From: Allolobophora icterica
Lineage: Eukaryota > Annelida > Clitellata > Crassiclitellata > Lumbricidae
Direction of reading: 5' to 3'
Length of the DNA: 64,000 bases
Assembly: GCA_963556255.1 (NCBI GenBank)
Contig: OY744612.1
Location: 21,541,532 to 21,605,531, forward strand
Below the pieces are notes generated by a model. The model saw only the letters and a list, made by a program, of their open reading frames with translations, did not search any database and was not told the DNA's origin. The position numbers were made by a program, and so were the translations under genes. Shown piece by piece: positions 54,501 to 64,000 of this stretch (position 1 is its first letter; each line of letters opens with the position of its first letter).

Positions 54501-57500
54501 CCTAAATATCTCTTTGACTCCATTATAAGTCGGCCTATTTAAGATGCTCCTCTTCGTACTCTTCGCTCTTCGTATCGGCTTGACCACTTTGTCCCTCACT
54601 CTAGAACTATCATGGTTCAGCATCGTGCAATTGCCCGCGTCGGTCATTATTTTTGAATATCCTGCCTCCTGCTACTCCTCCATTCTCACTGTGGGTCCTG
54701 CTACAGCTATCCGCTGCCTCAAATCTTGTCTCTTTCCTCGGGGTTTTTCGCAATAAACGAGCGCCTCTGACTAAGTTACACTGATAGAAGCGCTTTTGAA
54801 ATCTTCAAATACAATATAATGCAATACAATGGCCCATATTTATTATTTTTAGCGGACAGCTCGTATGATCACTTCACATAAGATTTCTTTTCTGTATCGA
54901 TGATTTTTATAAAGAAACAAAGGTGCTTTGTTATGCGATTCAAAGACTTCCACAACACGGACGAAGTCGTTGAAGTGACAATCTACGGAGGATGCGACTT
55001 CTCTTCAGGTTCTCAACATGAATTTATGCCAAACGAATTGATGCGTAACGGACTACAGGTAGGAGTCGAATTTCTCATGATAAAAATAACAAGCAGACCT
55101 TTAACGTTGATAACCTCAGAGCTAGAGAAACTGTTTGGGATGGCGTTGGCCGAATGATTATTATTATTAAAGCAGTTTTATATAGCGCCCATTCAAGATT
55201 GCCTACTCATGCAGGAGCACTCCCAGCCCAACCACGGTCGAACAACGCAGTTTTCAGGAAAGTAAGAAACATGGTGAAATGACCAATCGGAATGATTGTA
55301 TTATATTGTATTGTATTGTATCTAAACATTTATAAAAGCGCCTCTTACAGTGTACGCTAATCAGAGGCGCTCGATGATGTACATGCATTCTGACCCATTT
55401 CACTATGGAGTATAATATAACATAAATCAGTTATGTACGTTTAAGTATTTTAATATAATCAGTGGTGGACAAATACAGTCTGATGAACCAAATCAGTGAG
55501 TTGAAATTAACTATGGCAAACAGTTTCAGTCTGATAGAGAGGTTCAGTCACTCGATCCTTGGTGAAAAACAGTTTAATGGACCATTTCAATTAACCGGTG
55601 AAACAGACAATGGACAACCCCAGTTTGGTGGACAAAATCATTGAGTTGGAGTGACCTCAGATGATTGGAATGCACCATAAGGTGAGCTTCATCCCATTAG
55701 AATCAACTGATTCAAGGTATTGAGGCTTCTGCCTGGGAAGGTCTTTTATTACAACAAGGGAAGCACAAAAGCTGTACTCACGAGTTCTGGTGTCTTGATG
55801 TCACAAACGCACATAAAGCATTTAGAAGAGGTCCTCTTGTCAGATGAGTAGAGAAACAATAGAAAGTTGAACTTCAGTGCAAAGACACAGAAGATAAGCA
55901 AAGGAGAGGTTGTCTTGATTCTGGATCTAGATAAAGAATAAGAAGAAAAATGAATCGAGACAATGAACCAAAAAGCCGAAATCATTGGCTCTACGAATGA
56001 AAGTTTGAAGAAAAAGACAAGCATCTAGTTTGAAAGTACAAGTAAGTCTGACTTACTTGTACTTTCCAACTAGATGCTTGTGTAGTGTATGCTTGTGTAG
56101 TGTACGTAGAGAAAATGACTCCTCTGAAGACTGAATTGTTTTGATCATATGTCAGACTATAGATACTGCCACATGACGGCTGTAATGTGGCCTTATGTTC
56201 CGAAAGCCCAGTTCACATCTGGGGCTCGTTCATGTGTGAAGATTAAGAGTGACATCAAAGACGACAGGGCCTATCATGGTTACATGTGTAATTTCTTCAA
56301 AATTTGAATACAGATGTTTAAGTAAATGTGGTTCTGTTGATCACCATTCTTTTACTTTCTGTTTCATCTCTACCTAAGTCCACATTACCTCAGTTGGCTG
56401 TACAAGGTGAACCACTGATGACCAGTCTTGTTGTCAAGACCTTAAACCTCAAGACCAAGACCAAGACTTTGAACCTCGAGACCAAGACCAAGACCTTGAA
56501 CCTCAAGACCAAGACCAAGACTTTGAACCTCAAGACCAAGACCGAGACCAAGACCTAACAAATCACATTCAGCCCAATACTTCTTTTCCTTAAAAAAATT
56601 GTCAAGTCAGACTATTCGCTATTTTAATGAAAACGTGAGTCTTTAATTTTATTCGGGAAAATTAACTTTAAATGCAGACTGCAGAGAATTCCGAATTCGT
56701 ATTTACAAAAGTCCTTCATGCAAAATGTTATTCCAAATGCCTTTTGTATTTTATAAAAACCAATTCGCTCAGAATCTTCTGACCAAGACGTGCCTTGTGG
56801 GCCTTTGTGGGGCCTCATAAATATTCCACCATGTGAAAAAAACATGTTCTACAGGTGCTGAAGTCGCTGGCACACACAATAGCTTTTCAAGCACTGGATG
56901 TAAATGTACAAATCGTGAGCCTTTTGAAATCCTCCCATGGTTTATCAGACCGTCTAGCTTCAGAAAAAGGTTTAGGCAGGCTTCCAGACACAGCATAACT
57001 TAATTGCTGCTGCGGATGGGTTTTCCTGACCAACAAAATTTGCATCCGTCCGTAGTTATTTGTCGTAGGCTATGATGGAAACAGGGTTGATAAATTTTTA
57101 AATTCTTGAGTTTTGTTAAATGACTGTTCATATTGACAGCCGGTCTTGGTTTTGGTCTTGCGAGACCAAGACCAAGACTTTGAACCTCAAGACCAAGACA
57201 AAGACCAAGACTTTTGGTCTCAAGACCAAGACCAAGACTTTTAAAAACGAACTCGAGTGCACTCGAGACCAAGACCTTGGTCTCGAGGACAACAAGTCTG
57301 CTGATGACGTAATATATGTATGTAATGCAAGAATGTTTTTTAGCGTATTGGCCAATTATCGTTTTTTTTACCACTGTTATGCTTGAATTCAAAAACATGT
57401 TCAACAGTTAACGAAATATTTTGACTATTGACTATCATTTGACTATCATTCAGTGATTAGAGATCCATCTGACCCCTTATACTTCTGTGCCAGGTTCTTT

Positions 57501-60335
57501 AGCTTTCTGGTGACATATGCCATCAGGACCTACTTACAATTTAACAGCTGTAAGTTGCATGTTAAAGCAAAGTAGTTCGTAATTCGAGTAAGATTTCTGA
57601 ATAAAAATAGACACGGTGAGGCCAAAAAATACGAATGTCATTATTCCACAACCCAATGACGTTAGCTCTTCCGAGATTGAATGCTGACACTAAATTTAGA
57701 AATACTGGATTGCAGCTACAGTGCAGATCGGAGTAAACGAATTGCATTGTTTATAATATATTTGTTTCAGATTACGATGAGCGAATATCGAGAAATTTTG
57801 ACATCCATAACACGTATATTTTATGTGCGATGTCATGGATGTTTCAGCAAAGCTCTGTGCATACTTCCTGGCATATACGCTCTGATACTCGCGATAACTT
57901 TTACTGGTATTTTCGTCTCCATGTCCAACGTTTCTACACTCTTGTTCCACCATCCGTTCGGAATCGCTGCCTTCACGCTCTTCATATTTGTCATTTTTCT
58001 AATCGTCGTCTACAGCATGTGCAAATTAAAGGTGAGTTTCTGTTCAATGCGGACATGCAGGCACTTGTATAGACCTACAATGTAGCCTTATGTTGGCTAA
58101 ACACTCTTGGGCATCCTGTCCACGTCTTCGTAAAACGATTTCAAGAGTAGGCCTATGTAAGCATGCATGCTGCATGTAGGCAAGTGTGTATAATGCAAGC
58201 ATGCATGTATATATGTATACATACTAAACAGATCTTTTATTACCTAGACCTTGTCAAGTTGTACTGCTTAAACACAATTAAAATTACTTTTTATGCACAG
58301 CTATATGATTATTATTTGCTACAATCAACGCTTTTTAGTTGTTTTAGAACTGCATAGGAAATTCACGACCATTATGGTAGATCTTGATTGAATTATAGTC
58401 AAGAATTTGCTCATACAAATGAAAGAACACTTTTTATTGTCACGACTGTACCACCTGTATTGAGCTCGATCCCTACATCGTTATCCTATTCACCTGCACC
58501 AGTGTAAGGCATACATTGAAAGCGTTTAACGGAAGCAAAAACATGTTTATTATTAACTATTGTTATTGGATTAGATTGTTATTTGATGAGAATGACCTTC
58601 CATATGAACTGGTTAAAGTCTTATGGGGAATATTATCACCCATGTAATAAACGCACTGTGAATTCGTAATAAGGTCATCTCCAAACAGCGGAATCAATTT
58701 GTTTCCTGCGGAGTTCTCCATTTGACACCCACTTGTGGACTCATGCTTATTTCTCGTGCTGTCTGAAACTATTTGGCGATCATTTCGTTCAGTTCAGTTC
58801 AGAAAGTATTTGCTGGACAAAGTAAGCACATGAACGAACTTGCCATTCTTTCAGAACTCTAATGTAAGATCAGCGGGAGATTCGAATGAATCGCTATAGA
58901 ATTCCTTGCAGAATATTTAGACCTACAATACCGAATCTTCTGTAAGTAGCACATTAAAGCCTATATATGAAGATGAGTGAACTGGTTGCATGTTATACAA
59001 GGCATCGTCCAGCACACCAAGGGCAGCAGAAGCTGGCAACAGAATCGCTCGCTCACGGAACCTGATGGTTGCTGTCAAAGAATACGGTTCGTGCAACTGC
59101 CCGTGTGAAATGTTGACCGTATCTTTTTGGTTCTTCTATGCCTATCTACCATTATTGTCAAATTATTATGAACTAATGGGCTTGATTTGTCATAGTCATT
59201 AGCATTGTCACAATTGGCCTATATACATTTCATGCTCTAGTTACTAGTAAGTTCTAAATTCGGCTAATGTACACGCAGAAGTCAGAGCTATCAAATGTAA
59301 ATGACGAGCTTCCGAATCGCGAATATAGGGGCCTATATCGCGAAGACGCTTGGCTTTCGCGTAGCGCTTTATAAATTTGAAGTTTACAATTACTATCACG
59401 ATCAGCTGCCAATATATACATTTCGTGTTCTAGTGCCATCAAATATAAAACGACGAACTTGCAGATTTGAGAATATATCTAGCGAGAAGATGTGTACTGG
59501 GACTTGGATGACCTTGCCTTAGGAACATGTCTAGTATGCATCTAACTTCTATAGCAGCGTCGTCTTTAAATAGTTAAGAACTTAAGAGTAAGCAACCGAT
59601 ATTTCCTACACGCCACAGAACCAGTTGCACACTGGCTCAAAGAGCGTCAGTTCCTGAGGCAGGTCAAATATCAAGGTCAATAGTGAAGGTTATAATTGTG
59701 TGCCTGTACGATGTGGAATATTAAATTTTCAATTACTGTGCTGACTGCGATTATATCAATACCACCGGATCGTAAGTTTAATTTTAATGTCTCTAACCTA
59801 TCGAAATTCGACCTGGTATCTTCAACAGACTATAACCTTGATTCCGATTTAACTTGATACGACCATCGATCTATGTCTTGCACAGTAAGCTATCGGCGCT
59901 ATATAAAAATCATTAGATTAGACAACATTAGTATACAGAAGTTAGTGCCATCAAATATAAATGAAGTTGTCTCTATTGGTTATTTCTGTCATCTCTAATG
60001 ATCTATAATATTGACTACGGTTTCACTTGATGCTTTGTTCATAACGATATAGAAGTAATTAAATTAGGCCTATATTGTATGGCGTCTCGTATGAATTCCT
60101 CGATTATTGTTACAAATTTACATTCTGCGCCATGCTTACGTAAAATTGCACACTCGACATATCTTCAATATCCTGCACTTTAATACAGAAGAGATAATAT
60201 ATTCCTTACAGTGGTTTCAATCAGTTGATCTTTTACTATTACGATTGGAAGTCTTGTCATGTAAGTAACTGACAAATCGTGTCTGTTAGGCATATCCAGA
60301 TGTTTAATAATAATATAGGACGGGCAAACATCTAG

Positions 60336-60418
<83 letters not shown>

Positions 60419-62799
60419 ATACATAATGTCTGTAACAACTAATTTTGCGGTCCTATTTGCCGCCTCTGGACAAGGCCGCCCTGGTCGGCCGTTATACTCG
60501 GTCCTAGCTACGCCGCTGATCTGAAATACTTGAAATCCATGTTATGATATAGCCTGTTGAACTTTTTAAAGGACTTATTCACCATCTATTTCCTGCGCTT
60601 TCTTCTTCATCGCAACTCAGTTTTCCGTTTTACTGATTCAGTGTAATTCCTAATTATACGCCAAATGGTTTAAAATAATAAAATTGAATGTAGGCTATAG
60701 GCCTATTATGCAAAGTATAGGCCCTATAGCTCTTTGTAATTTCAGTTGCATCTAACTCAATTTCTTATTGAGGACCGAAGAAGCAATATTGAGGTAAGTT
60801 TCAAAATATAGGCATATATACTAACTATACTATAGATAGGCTTCCATGAGGACTGTTACTGCTTGTATATGTGTGCCCATATATATATATGTATTATGTA
60901 TCTCGCTATCCATTCGCTTTCAGGAACCTGTTGCCAAAAACGCTTGATGTCGTGGGCGTCCGGAGGGGCAAGGGGATTCCAGCCCGATTTTGCGCATATT
61001 TACAAACATAAAATCTTCTGATTTATTATGATTATTACAACAGTCCCAACACGATTTTCAATGCAAGAAAACAATTAATTATATAGGTAAAGTCCTTGAC
61101 CATTATTTATTTTTAATGTTGTCGCTTGTTCTGTGTTCATGCATAAACGTCATTTTGCCCCTCTACAAAAATTTTGCACCCACCTTAAAAAATTCCTATA
61201 GTATACGCACGTCCATTAACGAAGGTTAATTTTTTTCCGAAAACGCCTCTAGGCCGATCGATGTTTTAAATAGTAACACTACTAATTTCGTTTCGGTGAG
61301 TTCTATTTGCAGCTCATTCTCATTATTTGAATTCCATCTTCTGTAGGCCTAATAACTATTTTTAAGTTATATATTCCTCTTCATTGTAGAATAATCTACC
61401 AAAAAACGACTTCTTATATATAACGCTAAAATAATAGTAACGACCATCGCTATGCAATGGACTTGTTATGCAAATAGGCCTATTGGACATTTTTTCTGCC
61501 GTGTAGTTTTTAAGGTACATGAAACTGAAATAAGTTGCTTCATTTCGTATAGGCTTATATACAGAACTAGGCTTGCAGACAATTTTATCAAGCACCAACA
61601 CAGTTAATATTATAACTACATAACGGTGATGTGGTTTATAACATACAATTTTGTTGCTATAAAGGTGCAAATATTATTGTACACCACTAAACAGCAGAAG
61701 ACAGACTGCAGACTCTAACCATAGAGAATGCATAAGAAACTAAGAACTGATACCGAAATGGCGACATTTAGAAACACTATAACGAAAATGAGAATAAACC
61801 TAAAACCGATATCGATTTAAGGAATCGATATCAGCTCAGGTTTAATAACGAACGGTACAGCCATTTATTAATTGTAATCGTTATAGCAATACTACACTGT
61901 TCTAAAGGTATACGCGCTGGAAACCACACGGGCGCGGTGTAAGAGTCGGTGGGGTTGTAGGCTTATCCCAGGCTAAGTCTTAAAGTGATCAGTGTTGGTT
62001 GTCACAGTTCACTGTACAGTTATCGAGGTTATTATAATTTGAAATTGCTCCCAGAAGTGAATATCATTCAGTCGGAAGATCAGACGTATTTATCTATTTA
62101 AAATGCTAAATAAATCTTCCATATTCGTTATAGGAAATACCTTATGACTCTCGTCAAAGTGCATCTCTTCTAGAGGTAGCAGAAAGAAACTCAGCGACAG
62201 ATCAGGTGAGATACATCAGTTGTAGCTGCGTCATTTTTACCACTTTCAGTTTATATAGCGAAGACCCAAAAAGTGCATATGATGTATTGGTTAGTTTGGC
62301 TTGTAGAATATGTAGCACATAATTAAATAGAAGCATTGATTTGACTTTTTGATCAGTTTGAAATAGTTTTTCTCGTTGTGTCGTGTTATGCCAACTTAAA
62401 TTTGACTCTTCAGTAGCAAATTGCGTCCCCTCTAGAGCAACTGACACTACTTGGCCAACATAAACTCGTTATGGAATCTTAAGACAATGATTTGAACTCA
62501 ATCGAATGTAATCAACGTACGTTCTGTAGTTTCAAAAACTTGAATTCTGTCATACTCATTTGATCCATTGTCTTTTGAAGGCTGAAGCCTGGGATTTGCT
62601 GGCCAAACACGCAACCGAATACTGCCAACTTCTGCTCAATAGACGACTAGAGACGCCAAGCGAGCAGAGACATAGTCGACAGGGAGAGTGCCTGTGTCAA
62701 TTTGTAGAAAGTATTCTTGTGTCCGGTGAATCTTCATGCTGCGACTGCATCTTTGGCGCTAGAAGTCGCCATCCATGGAGACGCTACTGCTTATTCTAG
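51589..62799 (+). CDS. TIR-TMEM268 (DUF4481-like) membrane protein, copy 4
   Basis: Nine exons: 51589-52051, 54183-54260, 54946-55058, 57771-58031, 59002-59118, 60225-60260, 60746-60793, 62134-62205, 62581-62799, open for 468 residues. The TIR domain (about 26-150) is complete: VFFSYCY, CCYADRD, W96/E100, box 3 FW. The membrane exon has two helices (about 246-268 and 282-302). Exon 5 has CNCPC in place of CSCTC. The C-terminus keeps CLCQFVESILVSGESSCC. The frame is also open upstream to 51490, but MNEVRID is the start because copy 2 has a stop there and the ATG is shared by all three copies. If intron 1 were retained, the frame would continue for 109 codons with a hydrophobic stretch (LSTIQAILYLFTYYFVLV); this is specific to copy 4. 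Confidence 0.8.
52230..52350 (-). pseudogene. RTE-type LINE C-terminal relic in intron 1 of copy 4
   Basis: Antisense relic homologous to 32760-32900 and at the same intron position, hence inherited from the common ancestor of copies 3 and 4. Confidence 0.55.
52641..53875 (+). pseudogene. LINE reverse transcriptase C-terminal fragment
   Basis: Two overlapping frames, 52769-53039 (VVDWFRVNKLPLNPKKPLCP, VKFLGVHVDQFLTWKVHI) and 53062-53502 (FHPYLSHYNVVWASNYSSRL, LQKRGTKIIAGKSG, GPRTWNNIPITIRNLP). These are one coding region broken by a frameshift near 53040. A piece of the FADDT active-site region precedes them at about 52700. The tail is (ATGGTT)n. Copy 3 shows the empty site GCGAGCATTCAG at about 33326, which defines both ends. 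Confidence 0.8.
54440..54835 (+). pseudogene. LINE 3' fragment in intron 2 of copy 4
   Basis: Begins with YLGQAPKYLFDSIISRP-like coding, continues through LRTLRSSYRLDHF-like text and ends with the 3' tail GAAGCGCTTTTGAAATC and AATACAATATAATGC. It shares its site with 33870-34165 of copy 3. Confidence 0.65.
55160..55400 (-). mobile_element. LINE 3' tail, antisense
   Basis: In the minus orientation: GAGCGCCTCTGATTAGCG, GAGGCGCTTTTATAAATG, then ATACAATACAATACAATATAATAC. This is the tail of the family at 54440-54835. A second patch at 55165-55260 resembles a different antisense LINE tail (GGGCGCTATATAAAAC). Confidence 0.5.
56423..57300 (-). mobile_element. hAT element with transposase C-terminal remnant
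   Basis: The ends CAGTCTTGTTGTC and GACAACAAGTCTG are inverted (12 of 13), flanked by the perfect 8-bp duplication CTGATGAC (56415-56422 and 57301-57308). On the minus strand, 56930-56800 reads FVHLHPVLEKLLCVPATSAP followed by VEHVF. This is the hAT dimerisation-domain signature (PATSAPxERVF) with E-R changed to E-H. Both flanks carry arrays of AAGACCAAGACCAAGAC (56440-56560 and 57160-57300). It lies in intron 3 of copy 4. Confidence 0.85.
60338..60414. repeat. (TA)n microsatellite
   Basis: Uninterrupted TA dinucleotide array in intron 6 of copy 4. Confidence 0.95.
60951..61211. mobile_element. 261-bp insertion of unknown type in intron 7 of copy 4
   Basis: Copies 1, 2 and 3 continue directly from GCTTGATGT into the sequence that follows here. 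The inserted block starts CGTGGGCGTCC and ends TATACGCACG, a short imperfect inverted repeat (CGTGGGCGT versus CGTGCGTAT). No clear target duplication is visible, so the class is open. Confidence 0.5.
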
Positions 62800-63555
62800 T
62801 TCCTTTGTTGCGATTAATTACTAAATTGTTGTATGTAGCTTTCCAGACTTACATCATACTGTACTAAACGTCACTCTAAAAATATGCTAGGCCTATGTAA
62901 AATTGTTTGATAACAATAATTATCTCTAACTTTAGCGCATAGGCACATGGATGACTTTCTTTATGTAGACAGTAGACTTCCTGACTGTATATAGTCATTG
63001 AACTAATTGCCTTTATTTACAAAATGAACTGCTACTTTATGTTTTTCAAAGTTAGTCACTTTACCACATTTTAAAAGGTAATACTTTGTTCATATGCGCT
63101 GTTCACAATACGCTTTTCAGATACATATTTTTGTCGTGTAGTTATTTGGCTATATATATAGGCTACAAGTTTTCCATATGCGTCCATAAGGCTGTATATG
63201 AAGCAGCGCCGATTAAACAGCTAGACTAATATAGCATTGCAAGGCAACCTTCCTCAGCCACTCTAACTGCCGTGGACCTGGCTGAGGAAGCAACGTTCTT
63301 TGCTCTTTAGCTCCTTATTGTATCACGTCATATATTTTTGATGCAGGAAGTGAAAACATTTCCTATGCAGTCAATGATAATCGAGTTTACATTGTTAAGT
63401 AGATGTGACAATCAGATGGGATACAACTGGGAGATCCAGAAGGGATGGTGTCCTCTGAGCAGGACCCCCGGTGGTATCGTAAGAGTCAAAATCATGACGA
63501 AGCAGGTAGAATTCGCGATGGCTTTCAAGAAATCAGTCTCCATAAATCTAAAATA
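62800..63555 (+). other. 3' flank of copy 4 with conserved hairpin
   Basis: Homologous to the other 3' flanks to about 63300. The hairpin CTTCCTCAGCCA / TGGCTGAGGAAG is at 63249-63260 and 63279-63290. A 72-codon frame at 63338-63556 has no recognisable similarity and is not called as a gene. Confidence 0.45.
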
Positions 63556-63559
63556 ACAA

Positions 63560-64000
63560 GATCATATAAGTATTCATTAAACACGGTATAAGCATCGGGT
63601 TCAGCTTAACTAATAGAAAGAAAACCAGTGAGAAGACAACAGTGGAGAGAGAAGAAGAAAAGAGTACCGGAGAAGTGACCTGGGAGATCCACAATGCATT
63701 TATATTACTATACCAATAACTATGTTCGTTATGATCTTTTAACAGAAGTCAAGGTAAAAAGATTGCGCATCTCACGGGGTAGCTTATTCCAGATAACAGG
63801 GCCCGTGTACTTGATCGAGTGCTTTCTGTGGTCGGTGCGGATACTGGACGAGCGGAGGGTGTCCTTGGCCCTATAGTATTATGACTGTGCACATTATTGG
63901 TGAAGGTAAAGTAGTAGTCGGAAGGGAATTATGAAAAAATCGATACATAAATACCCCAATCTGCAGTTGTTTAATCTGTTCAATGTTTAAAATTCTCATT
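63560..64000 (-). pseudogene. LINE C-terminal fragment, antisense
   Basis: On the minus strand about 63870-63700 reads SSSIRTDHRKHSIKYTGPVI followed by WNKLPREMRNL and a stop. This is the usual end of LINE ORF2 proteins (kYTGPxxWNxLP). The fragment runs off the right edge of the window, so its extent is unknown. Confidence 0.6.

Noticed and set aside
63338..63556. 72-codon frame near the right edge
   Set aside because: No similarity to any family I know, no paralogous counterpart and no splice or promoter context.

Overview
The window is animal nuclear DNA. Genes are split into short exons with GT-AG introns. The rest is mostly non-LTR, LTR and hAT-type transposon debris plus long trinucleotide and tetranucleotide microsatellites. 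The frequent palindrome ATAGGCCTAT and the TIR-gene content would fit a marine invertebrate deuterostome such as an echinoderm. That is an impression, not proof.

The host content is a head-to-tail tandem array of one gene family, all on the + strand. Three copies are complete: 6159-26691, 32156-44617 and 51589-62799. A fourth is represented only by its last three exons (979-4085) because its 5' part lies upstream of the window. Each complete copy has nine coding exons with matching phases. When spliced they give uninterrupted proteins of 471, 467 and 468 residues. Exon 1 carries the start codon and an entire Toll/IL-1R-type TIR domain. Exons 2-9 encode a two-helix membrane protein whose layout and cysteine-rich C-terminus I recognise as the TMEM268 (DUF4481) family. 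The genes therefore look like TIR-TMEM268 fusions, an architecture I do not know from the literature and the best candidate here for an undescribed system. Each copy has a conserved 5' flank with an 18-codon upstream ORF at the same place, and a conserved 3' flank.

Layout: 1-4085, 3' end of copy 1, with a mariner relic and a nested two-level transposon in its introns. 4086-6158, LINE relic and 5' flank of copy 2. 6159-26691, copy 2, whose 10.4-kb exon 4-5 intron is packed with nested hAT-like elements, LINE pieces, an intact 1005-aa R2-like reverse transcriptase gene, an RTE relic and microsatellites. 26692-32155, intergenic; a 3.7-kb LINE has landed inside a small hAT-like element here. 32156-44617, copy 3, with several short elements and two perfect hairpins. 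44618-51588, intergenic; it holds a very young, internally deleted Gypsy-type LTR element on the minus strand. 51589-62799, copy 4, with a LINE fragment and a hAT element that keeps a transposase remnant. 62800-64000, 3' flank and an antisense LINE end.

Because the copies are paralogous, many insertions can be defined exactly by the empty site in another copy and by 8-bp target-site duplications. Shared insertions indicate that copies 3 and 4 are the closest relatives. All boundaries, identities and family calls were made by eye; no alignment or database search was run.
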